33,007 nucleotides of DNA from CAYLZW01 sp964388085 (lineage in GTDB: Bacteria; Myxococcota; UBA727; CAYLZW01): positions 1-33,007 of the forward strand of contig CAYLZW010000034.1 of assembly GCA_964388085.1 (NCBI GenBank), written 5' to 3'. A program made the position numbers and the translations under genes. The number at the start of each line of letters is the position of its first letter. Within the stretch, counting starts at the first letter, position 1. The notes beneath the pieces are model-generated. The model saw only the letters and a program-made list of their open reading frames with translations, did not search any database and had not been told where the DNA came from. Shown in pieces: positions 1 through 8,066 of this stretch.

Positions 1-483
1 GCCTGGCCGCGCTACCTCGCGATCTTCCAGATCGTCGTCGTGTACTGGATCGCGGGCCTCAACAAGGTGGGCGCCGCGTGGACCCCGGCCGGTGGCTTCA
101 GCGCCATCTATTACATCCTCATGCAGCCCGACTGGCAGCGCTTCGACATGCGCTTCCTCGCGTGGATCTATCCCCTGACGCAGCTCGGCACGGCGCTCAC
201 CTGGCTCTGGGAGCTGAGCTGGCCGCTCGTGCTGCTGTGGTTCTGGGCGCGCGCGCCGTCGTCGTCAGAGCGGCCCGCCGGTCGCGTGCGGCGGGCGCTG
301 GCGCGCTTCGACCTGCGCTTGCTCTACCTCTGCGTCGGCGTCGTCATGCACACGCTCACGTGGATGACGATGGAGGTCGGCCCCTTCTCGTTCATCAGCA
401 TGAGCTTCTATTTGTGCCTGGTGAAGCCGGAGGAGTGGGCTCGTGTGTTCGCGAGATGCGGGCGACGGGCTCGGCCCCGCTAG
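1..483 (+). CDS. HTTM-type membrane protein, C-terminal fragment
   Basis: The frame is open from the first base of the window, so the gene starts upstream and only the last 160 residues are present. The fragment holds at least three hydrophobic, tryptophan- and tyrosine-rich segments separated by a short basic loop (around residues 80-100), and ends with a basic tail. The pattern (a YWIAGLNK segment, later a MHTLTWMTMEVGPFSF segment) resembles the C-terminal half of HTTM proteins, the membrane family related to vitamin-K-dependent gamma-carboxylase. Bacterial members are common next to secreted proteins but mostly have no proven substrate. The gene ends 35 bases before the matrixin-like gene on the same strand, so the two may share a transcript. 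Family assignment rests on recalled sequence pattern only. Confidence 0.7.
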   Translation, partial: AWPRYLAIFQIVVVYWIAGLNKVGAAWTPAGGFSAIYYILMQPDWQRFDMRFLAWIYPLTQLGTALTWLWELSWPLVLLWFWARAPSSSERPAGRVRRALARFDLRLLYLCVGVVMHTLTWMTMEVGPFSFISMSFYLCLVKPEEWARVFARCGRRARPR

Positions 484-518
484 ACACGACCGGCCGAGCG
501 CGCTCTCGTGCGCACACC

Positions 519-1745
519 ATGCGTTTGCCTCTCGTGCTCTCCGTCGTCGTCGTCGCGCTGCCTTCGTCCGCGTTCGCCTACAAGCTGCAAGGGCCGGCCT
601 GGGACACAGGGCGCGGCCCCATCCGCTATCACCTGCAGCCGGACGGCTCCGATGACGTCGAGGGCAGCGCCGATCTCGACGAGGTGCGCGGCGCCTTCGA
701 GCTCTGGTCCTGCGTCGAGGGCAGCGCGCTTCGCTTTCGGGAGGGCAAGACGCCGGGCGAGCGCATAGAGAGCCTCACCGACGGCATGAACAACGTGTTC
801 TGGGACGAGGACAACAGCTTCGCGCTCGGGCCCGCGACCTTCTCCGTGACGAAGACGACCCCCTTCGTGCCGGACCAGCCCGCCGTGCGCGACGCCGCCG
901 ACATCATCCTGAACGGCTTCGATCACCAGTGGACCACGGGCACGCCGAGCGACGAGGAGCACCTGCCGATCTTCAACGTCGTGCTGCGCGAGATCGGCGT
1001 GCTCGCGGGGCTCGACGTCGAGTGCGGCAACCCGGACGATCCGGCCACCTGCCCGGGCGCGGACGAGAGCGTGATGTCGCCCTACATCCCGGGAGCGCCG
1101 CGTACGGAGCTCTTGCCCGACGACGTGGACGCCGTGCTCGCGCTCTACGCCAGCGACGACGGCTCCTCCTGCACCGGGCCGTTTCGGCAGGGAGAGCCGT
1201 GTAGCTGCAACGACGACTGCGTGGGCGGGATGATCTGCGCGCCGGACGGCGACGGCGAGAACGTCTGCTCCCCCACCTGCTCGAGCGAGGACGCCTCGTG
1301 CCCCACCGGCTTCTCGTGCGTGCTCGCGGCGCGCGCCGAGGGCGACGAGCCGGCCGCCGGACAGTGCGTGCTGCTCGGCAGCTCCGGGCTCTCCCCCGTC
1401 GCCGGTACGTGCGAGAACGACCGCGACTGCGAGGAGGGGCTGTGCGCGAGCATCCCCGCCGTCGGCCGCACCGCCTGCCGCGTGAGCTGCGAGTCCGACG
1501 GCGACTGTCCGACGTCCTACGCCTGCAACGAGGGCCACTGCACCTGGGCGGGCGAGCTCGACGGCGCCCTCTGTGAGCTGCCCGGCGACACGCCGCCCCC
1601 CGGCTGCGCGTGCGCGGTGGCGGCGGACGAGGTGCCCAAGGGACCGCTGCTGCTCGGCGTGATGCTGCTCAGCCTCGGCGCGCTCCGGCGTCGTCGCCTT
1701 TCGCGACGGAGCGTCAGGCCTTCGCTTCGCGGCGCCGCTTCTTGA
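519..1745 (+). CDS. Secreted matrixin-like pseudo-protease with Cys-rich repeats and MYXO-CTERM anchor
   Basis: A 408-residue protein. Residues 1-17 form a signal peptide ending at AFA; I chose the ATG at 519 because the frame upstream reads through the HTTM gene and has no signal peptide. Residues about 18-215 resemble a matrixin-type zinc metalloprotease domain, including the late SVMSPY turn and the closing LLPDDVDAVLALYA helix. The zinc site HExxHxxGxxH is however REIGVLAGLDV: Arg157, Val161 and Val167 replace all three histidines while Glu158 and Gly164 remain. Residues about 220-350 carry CxxDxDC-type disulfide-rich repeats common in myxobacterial surface proteins. The end (PPPGCACAV, a hydrophobic stretch, then RRRRLSRR) matches a MYXO-CTERM sorting tail. 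It is probably an exported, surface-held, non-catalytic protein. The last 32 bases overlap the convergent pssA gene. Confidence 0.85.
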   Translation: MRLPLVLSVVVVALPSSAFAYKLQGPAWDTGRGPIRYHLQPDGSDDVEGSADLDEVRGAFELWSCVEGSALRFREGKTPGERIESLTDGMNNVFWDEDNSFALGPATFSVTKTTPFVPDQPAVRDAADIILNGFDHQWTTGTPSDEEHLPIFNVVLREIGVLAGLDVECGNPDDPATCPGADESVMSPYIPGAPRTELLPDDVDAVLALYASDDGSSCTGPFRQGEPCSCNDDCVGGMICAPDGDGENVCSPTCSSEDASCPTGFSCVLAARAEGDEPAAGQCVLLGSSGLSPVAGTCENDRDCEEGLCASIPAVGRTACRVSCESDGDCPTSYACNEGHCTWAGELDGALCELPGDTPPPGCACAVAADEVPKGPLLLGVMLLSLGALRRRRLSRRSVRPSLRGAAS

Positions 1746-2577
1746 AGAACACCACCTCCTCGACGAGCCCCTCGAAGATGTAGCCGCCGATGACGAGGAC
1801 GACGGCGGCGCTCGGGTGCACGAGGAACGCGACCGCGAAGCCGGCCGCGACGATGACGAACACGACGAGCAGCGACGAGCCCTTGGGGCGGAAGTCCTTG
1901 AAGGTGCGGTAGCGCACGTTCGAGACCATCAAGTAGCAGAGCACGACGACGAGGAAGAGCACGCTGTAGTGCGCTTGCACGTCGGTGGCGATGGTGAAGT
2001 GGTGCGCGATGACGAGCGCGACCACCATGGCCGCCGACATGGGGATCGGCAGGCCGACGAAGTAGCGCGAGCTGCCCTCGCCGCGCGCCGCGAGCACGTT
2101 GAAGCGCGCGAGGCGGATGGCGCCGCAGGCCGCGAAGCTGAAGGCGATGAGCTTGCCGAGCAGGCCGAGCGGCTGCAGCGCCCACTTGTAGACGAGCACG
2201 CTCGGCGCGACGCCGAAGCTGATGACGTCGGCGAGCGAGTCCATCTGCACGCCGAACTCGCTCTGCGTGCGCGTCAGGCGGGCGACGCGGCCGTCGAACA
2301 TGTCGAAGAAGCCGGCGAAGAAGATGGCGAGCCCGGCCTGGTACAGCGCCAGCTCGTCGCCGCTCGTCGAGGTGGCCTCGAGGATGGCCCACAGCCCACA
2401 GAAGATGCTCGAGACCGTGAACGCGTTCGGCAGGATGAACAGCGCCTTGCGCAGGTCGAAGGGCAGCTTGCGGCGCTGGCCGGCCTCGCGGCGCGGACGC
2501 TTCAGCCGTCGCCGCCAGCCCGCGCGTGGCTTGCTCGGGTCGTCGGCGGCGCGGCCTTCGCGCGGCGCGTCTCTCAC
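1714..2577 (-). CDS. pssA: CDP-diacylglycerol-serine O-phosphatidyltransferase
   Basis: A 287-residue integral membrane enzyme that joins serine to CDP-diacylglycerol, making phosphatidylserine, the precursor of phosphatidylethanolamine. The CDP-alcohol phosphotransferase signature DGxxAR-x8-G-x3-D-x3-D is complete (DGRVAR, then FG, MDSLAD, residues about 94-116). The NxFTxxSxFCGxxAI element at the start of the first membrane helix and about seven further hydrophobic segments fit the bacterial PssA family of this length. The N-terminal 35 residues are basic and cytosolic. The GTG start at 2577 overlaps the stop codon of the upstream lipoprotein by four bases (GTGA), indicating translational coupling. 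The gene converges with the matrixin-like gene, with a 32-base overlap of the two 3' ends. Confidence 0.92.
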   Translation of the reverse strand: MRDAPREGRAADDPSKPRAGWRRRLKRPRREAGQRRKLPFDLRKALFILPNAFTVSSIFCGLWAILEATSTSGDELALYQAGLAIFFAGFFDMFDGRVARLTRTQSEFGVQMDSLADVISFGVAPSVLVYKWALQPLGLLGKLIAFSFAACGAIRLARFNVLAARGEGSSRYFVGLPIPMSAAMVVALVIAHHFTIATDVQAHYSVLFLVVVLCYLMVSNVRYRTFKDFRPKGSSLLVVFVIVAAGFAVAFLVHPSAAVVLVIGGYIFEGLVEEVVFFKKRRREAKA

Positions 2578-2885
2578 GCGCCTTCCTCATCGCCGATGAC
2601 GCCTTCATCGCGGGTGAAGCCGCAGAGATCGGTGCGGTTTTGCTCGAGCGCCGCGCAGGTGCAGGTCTCGAGCGCGGCCCGGCAGGTCCCGAGCTGCGCC
2701 TCACTGGCGGGCGTCTGGTTCTGCTGCTGCGACTCGATCTCCCGACGGCAGGCCTCGCGGTCGGCGCGCGTCTCGCCGCATTCGCAGACGACGTCGCTGA
2801 GCTGTTGGCACTCGTCCCCACAGCCGCCGGTGAACAGACCGGCGGGCAGCAACAGGACGAGGATCACCGTGGCGCGTCGCAGCAT
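2574..2885 (-). CDS. Small cysteine-rich lipoprotein
   Basis: A 103-residue protein starting at the ATG at 2885. Residues 1-22 form a lipoprotein signal (basic n-region, leucine-rich core, then FTGGC with Cys22 as the lipid-modified residue). The mature part is acidic and polar, with Cys at about residues 26, 34, 36, 46, 68, 75, 77 and 88, enough for several disulfide bonds, and a Gln/Asn-rich stretch near 53-57. I recognise no family. It lies between an alpha/beta hydrolase 41 bases upstream and pssA, whose start it overlaps, so all three are probably one transcript. The function is unknown; the ORF is supported by the signal peptide and the overlap. Confidence 0.75.
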   Translation of the reverse strand: MLRRATVILVLLLPAGLFTGGCGDECQQLSDVVCECGETRADREACRREIESQQQNQTPASEAQLGTCRAALETCTCAALEQNRTDLCGFTRDEGVIGDEEGA

Positions 2886-2926
2886 GGCTCGGCGTGATAG
2901 CGGGCGGGGCCCGGAGATTGAAGGGA

Positions 2927-3607
2927 TTATGCGAGCCGCCGCTCGTCTCCGCGCGGCAAGGGCGCGTCTCGCAGGCGGCCCTCGGCCAGAAACTCGCAGA
3001 TCATGCGCGTGACCTCGCGATCGTTCATGATGAACGTATGCACGGCGGGCACCACGCGGTGCAGGTGAGCACCGCCGAGGCGCGTCTCCTCGACGGCGAC
3101 CACGCCGTCGCTGTCGGCCGTGCCGAAGGGCAGAAAGCGACCGCGCGCGCCGGCCTCGCCCGCGCACACCAGCGTCGGCACGTCGGGCGTCTTCAGGCCC
3201 TCGTAGAAGTGCTCGTCGGCGAGGCGCTGGCCGGCTTCTCCCGTGAGCGCGCGGTAGAGCGGGTTGCCCCGGAGCGCGCGCGCGAGCTTCGGCGTCCGGT
3301 TCGGCGGCGCCAGCATGATGAAGCGGCAGAGGCCCGCCGGCAGCGTGTCCGTGGCGTGGCGGGTGATGATGTTGCCGAGCGAGTGTCCGATGACGGCGTA
3401 GGGCACGGAGCCCGGCGTCTCGGCGCCGTCGCGCGCGAGCACGCCGCCGACGTGCGCCACGAAGCGATCGCGGATGGCGTCGAAGCCGCCGGTGCTGACG
3501 AAGTAGCCGAAGGTGCTCGGCGCGTGGCCGGCGCGCTTCAAGCGGCTCGCGAGCAGGAGCATGGAGGCGCGCGACCGGCCCATGCCGTGGATGAGGAACA
3601 CCCGCAC
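2927..3607 (-). CDS. Alpha/beta-hydrolase (lipase or esterase-like)
   Basis: A 226-residue soluble alpha/beta-hydrolase. The start of the fold is visible as VFLIHGMGRS (HG oxyanion-hole motif, residues 7-8), the nucleophile elbow is GHSLGN with Ser76, and a late DSDGVV segment and AVHTFIMND near the C-terminus supply the likely Asp and His of the triad. It is close to the family's minimal size and has no signal peptide, so it is probably cytosolic. The substrate cannot be read from sequence; the company of pssA and an acyltransferase suggests a lipid ester, but that is inference. The GTG at 3607 is the most likely start because the fold begins two residues later; another GTG lies two codons downstream. 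It diverges from the acyltransferase gene across a 90-base gap that probably holds both promoters. Confidence 0.8.
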   Translation of the reverse strand: MRVFLIHGMGRSRASMLLLASRLKRAGHAPSTFGYFVSTGGFDAIRDRFVAHVGGVLARDGAETPGSVPYAVIGHSLGNIITRHATDTLPAGLCRFIMLAPPNRTPKLARALRGNPLYRALTGEAGQRLADEHFYEGLKTPDVPTLVCAGEAGARGRFLPFGTADSDGVVAVEETRLGGAHLHRVVPAVHTFIMNDREVTRMICEFLAEGRLRDAPLPRGDERRLA

Positions 3608-3697
3608 GCGCTCAGCGTACGCTCTCGCGGGCGCCTCGCAAAGCGCGGCCGCGGCGCTCTCGTCGCGTCCCTCGTGGTCGTGGCATCCTGAGCGCTC

Positions 3698-5158
3698 ATG
3701 AGGGACCTGCTCTACGACGCGCTGTGTGCGTTTCTCTGGCTCGTGACGAGGGTGTTCTTCCGCACCGTCGAGGTCACGGGCCTGCACCACGTGCCGCGCG
3801 ACGGCGCCGTGATCTTCTGCGGCAACCACCCGAACTCGCTCATCGACCCGGTGCTCATCACGACGAGCTGCGGCCGCCGCGTGCGCTTCGCGGCCAAGGA
3901 CACGCTGTTCGCCTCGCCGCTCCTGCGTGTCTTCCTCGGCGTGCTCGGCGCGGTGCCCATCAAGCGCCGGCAGGATCACGATGGGCAGGGCGGCAAGGGC
4001 CCCGAGGACCGCGGGGGCGACGACGACGACCCGCGCACGATGACGACGGGCCCGCTCGACAACAGCGCCGCCTTCGAGGCCTTGTTCGCGGTGCTGCGCC
4101 GCGGGGAGGCCTTCGGCATCTTCCCCGAGGGCATCAGCCACTCGCGCTCGGAGCTCGCGCCTTTGAAGACGGGCGCCGCGCGCATCGCCCTCGGGGCGGC
4201 CAAGGACGGCGTGCGCGTGCGCCTCGTGCCCTGCGGCCTCTCCTACCACCGGCGAGAGCGCCTGCGCGGCCGCGTGCTGGTGCAGTTCGGCGCGCCGGTG
4301 GAGATCGACGACGAGCGCGTCCGCGCCTTCGAGCAGGACCCGCGCGCGGCCGCGCACGCGCTCACCGGTGACATCGAGCTCGCGCTGCGCGCGCTCACCA
4401 TCAACGCGAAGGACTTCGAGACGCTGCACGTCCTCGACGGCGTACGCCGCCTGTACCGGCCGAAGGGCAAGCGGCTGAGCCTCGCCGAGCGCGCCGAGGT
4501 GACGCGCCGCTTCCTCGATCATTACGAGCGGCTGCAAGGGGTGCCGGAGATCGCCGCGCTCTATGACGACGTCGCGAGCTACCTCTTTCAGCTCGAGGCG
4601 CTCGGGCTCACGGACAAGGACCTCACCGAGCCGCTCTCGAAGGCGGCGTGGCTCGGGAAGGTGCTGCGCCACCTCGGCCTCTTGTTCGTTTTCGCGCCGC
4701 TCGCCTTGCCGGGCGTCGTCGTGCACCTGCCCGTCATCGTGCTGGCCATCCTCGCCGGCGAGGCGCTGACGACGAGAAAGGACGTGGTCGCGACCACCAA
4801 GATGATCAGCGCCACCTTCCTGACGCTGCTCTCGTACCTCATCGTGGGCGTCGCGCTCGTCGCCGTGCTGCACATGCCGCTGGCGCTCTGGGTCGGGCCG
4901 CTGGTGTTCCTTGCCCTGCTGCTCTCCGGCTGGGCGACCATCCGCGTGCTCGAGCGGCAGAGCGTGCTGCGCCGCGGGCTCAGCGTCCTCGGCACCCTGC
5001 TCGATCTGCAGCGGCAGACCGCGCGGCTCGTGCTCGAGCGCGAGCGCCTGCGGGAGCAGCTGCTCTCCCTCGTGGACCGGCACATCGACCCCGACCTCGA
5101 GCGCATCGTCGACGTTCGCGAGCAGGGTGACGCGAGCGGGCCGCGCGAGGAGACCTGA
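3698..5158 (+). CDS. PlsC-family glycerol-phosphate acyltransferase with C-terminal membrane domain
   Basis: A 486-residue membrane-associated acyltransferase, probably acylating glycerol-3-phosphate or lysophosphatidate in phospholipid synthesis. Motif I is NHPNSLID (His44, Asp50); the H-x5-D spacing and the following P resemble the eukaryotic-like GPAT (Sct1/Gpt2-type) group more than the classic H-x4-D of bacterial PlsC. Motif III is FPEG at 142-145, followed by SHS and a basic patch. Between motifs I and III lies a hydrophilic, Asp/Gly-rich insert (about residues 90-115) that looks disordered. The second half has strong hydrophobic segments near 325-355 and 365-415, then a charged helical tail. 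The ATG at 3698 is the only good start. The TPR gene follows 78 bases later. Confidence 0.87.
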   Translation: MRDLLYDALCAFLWLVTRVFFRTVEVTGLHHVPRDGAVIFCGNHPNSLIDPVLITTSCGRRVRFAAKDTLFASPLLRVFLGVLGAVPIKRRQDHDGQGGKGPEDRGGDDDDPRTMTTGPLDNSAAFEALFAVLRRGEAFGIFPEGISHSRSELAPLKTGAARIALGAAKDGVRVRLVPCGLSYHRRERLRGRVLVQFGAPVEIDDERVRAFEQDPRAAAHALTGDIELALRALTINAKDFETLHVLDGVRRLYRPKGKRLSLAERAEVTRRFLDHYERLQGVPEIAALYDDVASYLFQLEALGLTDKDLTEPLSKAAWLGKVLRHLGLLFVFAPLALPGVVVHLPVIVLAILAGEALTTRKDVVATTKMISATFLTLLSYLIVGVALVAVLHMPLALWVGPLVFLALLLSGWATIRVLERQSVLRRGLSVLGTLLDLQRQTARLVLERERLREQLLSLVDRHIDPDLERIVDVREQGDASGPREET

Positions 5159-5236
5159 GCGCGGCGAGGCTCGAGGCGCCGTCCGGGGCGCTCGTAGGGC
5201 ACGACAAAGACCGCGAGAGGTGGCAAGGTCCGCAGC

Positions 5237-6664
5237 GTGAGTGAGCCAGGCGAGACGGAGCTGCCCGCGGCAGCCCAGGACGACGACGACGCCGCGGCCG
5301 ACGAGCGCCCGCAGAGGATCCTCGCGCTGCGCCTCTCGCACCCCGCCGAGCCCGGTCAGCCAGAGGCGCGCGTGTGGCGGCTCCGGGCCGGGCCACACAC
5401 CAAGGCGGCGCTCGAGCTGCAGCCGTCCGACGAGGCCCCGGGGGGCCTGACCCTCGGCGACGGCCCCGCGCGTGACGCGGAGATCTGCCTCGGCCGGGGC
5501 GACACCGACGGCGCCCGCAAGCTCGCCGCCGCCCTCACCGACGTCGACACGGAGGCCGCGCCCGCCGAGAGCGGCCTGCACGACAGCGAGGCGCTCGGGC
5601 GCACCATCGCCGTGCGCGCGCACCTGATGGACGGGAACCTCGACGCCGCGCGCGCCATGATCGGCCGCGCGCGCGACGACGAGCGGCTCGCGCTCGCCGA
5701 CGCCGCGCTCAGCCTCGGCGAAGGCAACGTCAAGCGCGCGAAGGAGCGCACCGACGTCGCCTTGAAACGCGAGCCGAGCTCCCTCGCCGCGCACTACACG
5801 CTCGCGCTCATCCGCGTCGCCGAGGGCGACGTGCACGAGGCGATGCAGCTGCTCACCGTGGTCGCCGCCAGCTGCCCCGAGCACGCCGTCGCGCGTCACC
5901 AGCTCGGACAGCTCACGCTCGCCGCGGGAGACCCGGCGCGCGCGGGCACGCTCTTCGAGCAGGCCTCCGTGCTCGCGCCGAGCTTCATCCCGCCGGCGCT
6001 CGCGCTCGCCGAGATGCTCGTCGAGTCGCGCCAGTTCGGCGAGGCCATGAGCGTGCTCTCGGCCGTGACCGAGCGGGTGCCGAACGCGCTCAGCCCGCGC
6101 CTCTTGCAGCTCCGCGTGCTGCTCGACATCGGCGAGCGCAACTCCGCCATGGCCCTCGCCGAGGCGCTCAAGAGCGCGGCCGCCGATCACGCCGAGGTGA
6201 CGTCGCTGTGGGCCGAGGCGCTGCTCAGCGCCGGCCGGGGAGCCGAGGCGCGTGACGAGGTCAAGCGGCTCCTGCCCGAAGCCGTGGAGACCGACAAGGC
6301 GCGCCTCTATCGCATCCTCGCGCGCACGGAGCTCGCCGAGAGCCCACCGCGCGTGAGCGAAGCCGTCACGAACCTCGAGCACGCCGTGTCGGTAGCGCCG
6401 CTCCCCGGCGAGCTGCGCCTCGAGCTCGCGCAGCTACACCTCTCGACCGGCCACAACGACGACGCGGCGAGCGCGCTCGAGGGACTCGGCGAAGACGCCC
6501 GCAGCGATCTCGGCGACCTGCTCTCGGGCGCCGTCATGGCGCGCAACCACGGCCTCTACGGCGTCGCGCGGAAGCTCGCCCAGGCCGCCCTCGAGCGGGT
6601 CAGCGGCACGCCGGCGGAGGGGCAGATCAGCGCCTTTCTGCACTCGTTGCCCAGCACGGACTGA
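5237..6664 (+). CDS. Tetratricopeptide-repeat protein
   Basis: A 475-residue, strongly alpha-helical protein, rich in Ala, Leu, Glu and Arg. From about residue 95 to 470 it shows repeated helix pairs with TPR-type signatures such as A-x2-LA-x2-L, LGQLTLAAGDPARAGTLFEQA and LELAQLHLSTGHNDDAASALE. The first 70 residues are acidic and low-complexity (a DDDDAAADE stretch) with a short beta-like section. There is no signal peptide or membrane segment, so it is probably a cytosolic scaffold for protein-protein contacts; partners cannot be inferred. The GTG at 5237 is taken as the start because it opens the acidic region with the only suitable initiation codon nearby. It sits 78 bases downstream of the acyltransferase and 51 bases upstream of the PKD-like lipoprotein. 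Confidence 0.85.
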   Translation: MSEPGETELPAAAQDDDDAAADERPQRILALRLSHPAEPGQPEARVWRLRAGPHTKAALELQPSDEAPGGLTLGDGPARDAEICLGRGDTDGARKLAAALTDVDTEAAPAESGLHDSEALGRTIAVRAHLMDGNLDAARAMIGRARDDERLALADAALSLGEGNVKRAKERTDVALKREPSSLAAHYTLALIRVAEGDVHEAMQLLTVVAASCPEHAVARHQLGQLTLAAGDPARAGTLFEQASVLAPSFIPPALALAEMLVESRQFGEAMSVLSAVTERVPNALSPRLLQLRVLLDIGERNSAMALAEALKSAAADHAEVTSLWAEALLSAGRGAEARDEVKRLLPEAVETDKARLYRILARTELAESPPRVSEAVTNLEHAVSVAPLPGELRLELAQLHLSTGHNDDAASALEGLGEDARSDLGDLLSGAVMARNHGLYGVARKLAQAALERVSGTPAEGQISAFLHSLPSTD

Positions 6665-6715
6665 GCGCGGTCGAGTCCTTGCGTGGCTCGCTCTCGTTTG
6701 CGATCGTCGTCGCTC

Positions 6716-7147
6716 ATGCGCCTGCTGTGCCTCCCGATCACCCTGCTGTCGCTCCTCGCTGGCTGCGAAGGAGAGCTGACCGTGCCCATGGCGGCCCCGG
6801 TCGCGGACGCCGGCTTCGATCAGGTGCGGCACACCGCGGTGGTGAGCGGGCTCGAGGTCACCCTCGACGGCAGGGCCTCGTGCGATCCCATGGGGGACGG
6901 GATCACCGAGTTCACCTGGAGCGTCGTCAGCGCGCCGGGAGCGGCCCCCGAGCTCGTCGAGGGAGACCACCTGACGGCCAGCTTCAGCGCGCTCGACCTC
7001 GGCGAGTACCTGGTGAGCCTGGTCGTCGAGGCGGGCGAGCGGGTGAGCGAGCCCGACTACATGGTGATCAACGTCGTCAACGGAGAGGGCAGCGACGTCC
7101 TGGTCGCTCCCCCCGTGACGGACGCCTGCGGGCAGCCCATCGAGTGA
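6716..7147 (+). CDS. Lipoprotein with PKD-like domain
   Basis: A 143-residue lipoprotein. The signal is MRLLCLPITLLSLLAGC with Cys17 as the lipidation site (LLAGC lipobox). I chose the ATG at 6716 rather than an in-frame ATG 33 bases upstream because it gives a normal-length signal. The mature part reads as one PKD/Ig-like beta-sandwich: VADAGFDQVRH opening, VTLDGRASCDPMGDGI, FTWSVVSAPG, then a YLVSLVVEAG strand. These are hallmarks of PKD domains (ADAGxD, LDGxxSxDPxGD, FxWxxV), though here the domain is alone in the protein. It is probably anchored at the outer membrane or periplasm, with an adhesion or structural role by family analogy. It converges with the DUF721 gene across 25 bases. Confidence 0.82.
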   Translation: MRLLCLPITLLSLLAGCEGELTVPMAAPVADAGFDQVRHTAVVSGLEVTLDGRASCDPMGDGITEFTWSVVSAPGAAPELVEGDHLTASFSALDLGEYLVSLVVEAGERVSEPDYMVINVVNGEGSDVLVAPPVTDACGQPIE

Positions 7148-7172
7148 GCGTTCACCGCCAGCGATGACGACG

Positions 7173-8066
7173 TCAGGGCACTACCGGTAACGAGCGCTTA
7201 TCCTCGACGAGGAAGCGCAGCTCTTTGACGTCCTCGAAGCCGGGCACGGCCTTCAGCCGATAGAGCAGCTCCTTCTGGCGCAGGGACACCTCCTGCGCGA
7301 GGGCGGCGCTCGTCACTTGCACGAGCACGCGACGACCGCGCGGATCGCCGAAGCCGATGGGTCTGCACAGCCCCCACAGCTCCTCGCCGAGCGCCGGGCG
7401 CAGCGTCTTCTCGGAGAAGCGCGCGGCCTTGCGCAGGAGCGACGGCAGCGCGCTCGTCTCGCCCTTCTTCGAGAGCGCGTTGGTCATGTGCAGGCGGATG
7501 TCGTGCGGCGGCAGGCGCACGGCGCCGCGCGACGGAAGGTCGAGCAGCTCGCGCAGCGGGTCGTGCTCCTCGACGTCGGCGCGCACCGTGCGCTGCCGGT
7601 GCCGGCGCCCTTCGCGCAGCGCCCTCGTGACGGCGCGGCTGACGAGGTCCCTGTCGTCGTGGCTGCGGGAGTATTCGGTCAGCACCGCCATGCGCGCGAG
7701 GTCCTTGCTCGACTCGACGGCGTCGGCGAGCGGGCGCGCGTAGCTGCCGCGCGGCACGCGGCGATAGGCGGCCTCGCTGACCTCCCGGCAAAAGCGCGTG
7801 AGCGCCCCGTTGTCGCTCAGCTCGACGAAGCGCGCCGCGGCGAGCTGCATCTCCCGCTTGAGCGAGAGCCGGCTCTGCGACGACAGGCGCGCGCCGGGGC
7901 GGCCGGGGCGCGTGAGCTGCACGAAGGCGATCTCGACAACGCGCTCGGCGTCGCTGCGCGTACCTTCCTCGAGCACGCGCCGCAGCAGCCGGAACAGATG
8001 CCGCGCGGTCTCCGTGACGCGCGGGTCGTCGTGGACGCGGCCTTGGGAGGGGGGGGGACGCGCCAT
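7173..8066 (-). CDS. DUF721 (DciA-like) protein with long N-terminal extension
   Basis: A 297-residue protein. The last 70 or so residues (from GLCRPIGFGD to ELRFLVED) match the DUF721 pattern: a short region resembling the W-x-xVVG start, a VLVQVTSAALAQEVSLRQKELL helix, and a closing VKELRFLV strand. DUF721 includes DciA, the DnaB helicase loader of many bacteria, but DciA is usually shorter with DUF721 at one end; here about 220 basic helical residues of unknown type precede it. Function as a helicase loader is therefore only a possibility. Its ATG overlaps the stop codon of the outer-membrane gene by one base (TGATG), so it is translated from the same transcript. The first codons contain a run of nine C (see separate entry). 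Confidence 0.68.
   Translation of the reverse strand: MARPPPSQGRVHDDPRVTETARHLFRLLRRVLEEGTRSDAERVVEIAFVQLTRPGRPGARLSSQSRLSLKREMQLAAARFVELSDNGALTRFCREVSEAAYRRVPRGSYARPLADAVESSKDLARMAVLTEYSRSHDDRDLVSRAVTRALREGRRHRQRTVRADVEEHDPLRELLDLPSRGAVRLPPHDIRLHMTNALSKKGETSALPSLLRKAARFSEKTLRPALGEELWGLCRPIGFGDPRGRRVLVQVTSAALAQEVSLRQKELLYRLKAVPGFEDVKELRFLVEDKRSLPVVP
8049..8057 (-). repeat. Nine-base homopolymer (C9) near the start of the DUF721 gene
   Basis: Nine consecutive G on the plus strand read as CCC CCC CCC in codons 4-6 of the DUF721 gene, giving three prolines. Long homopolymers at the 5' end of a coding region can slip during replication and switch a gene off; whether this one does is unknown. It is also a site where sequencing error would shift the frame. 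Confidence 0.9.

Noticed and set aside
2927..6382. A 1151-codon minus-strand open frame opposite the acyltransferase and TPR genes
   Set aside because: Only its last 226 codons (alpha/beta hydrolase) look like a protein. The rest is low-complexity Arg/Ala/Glu/His sequence produced by the GC-rich opposite strand.
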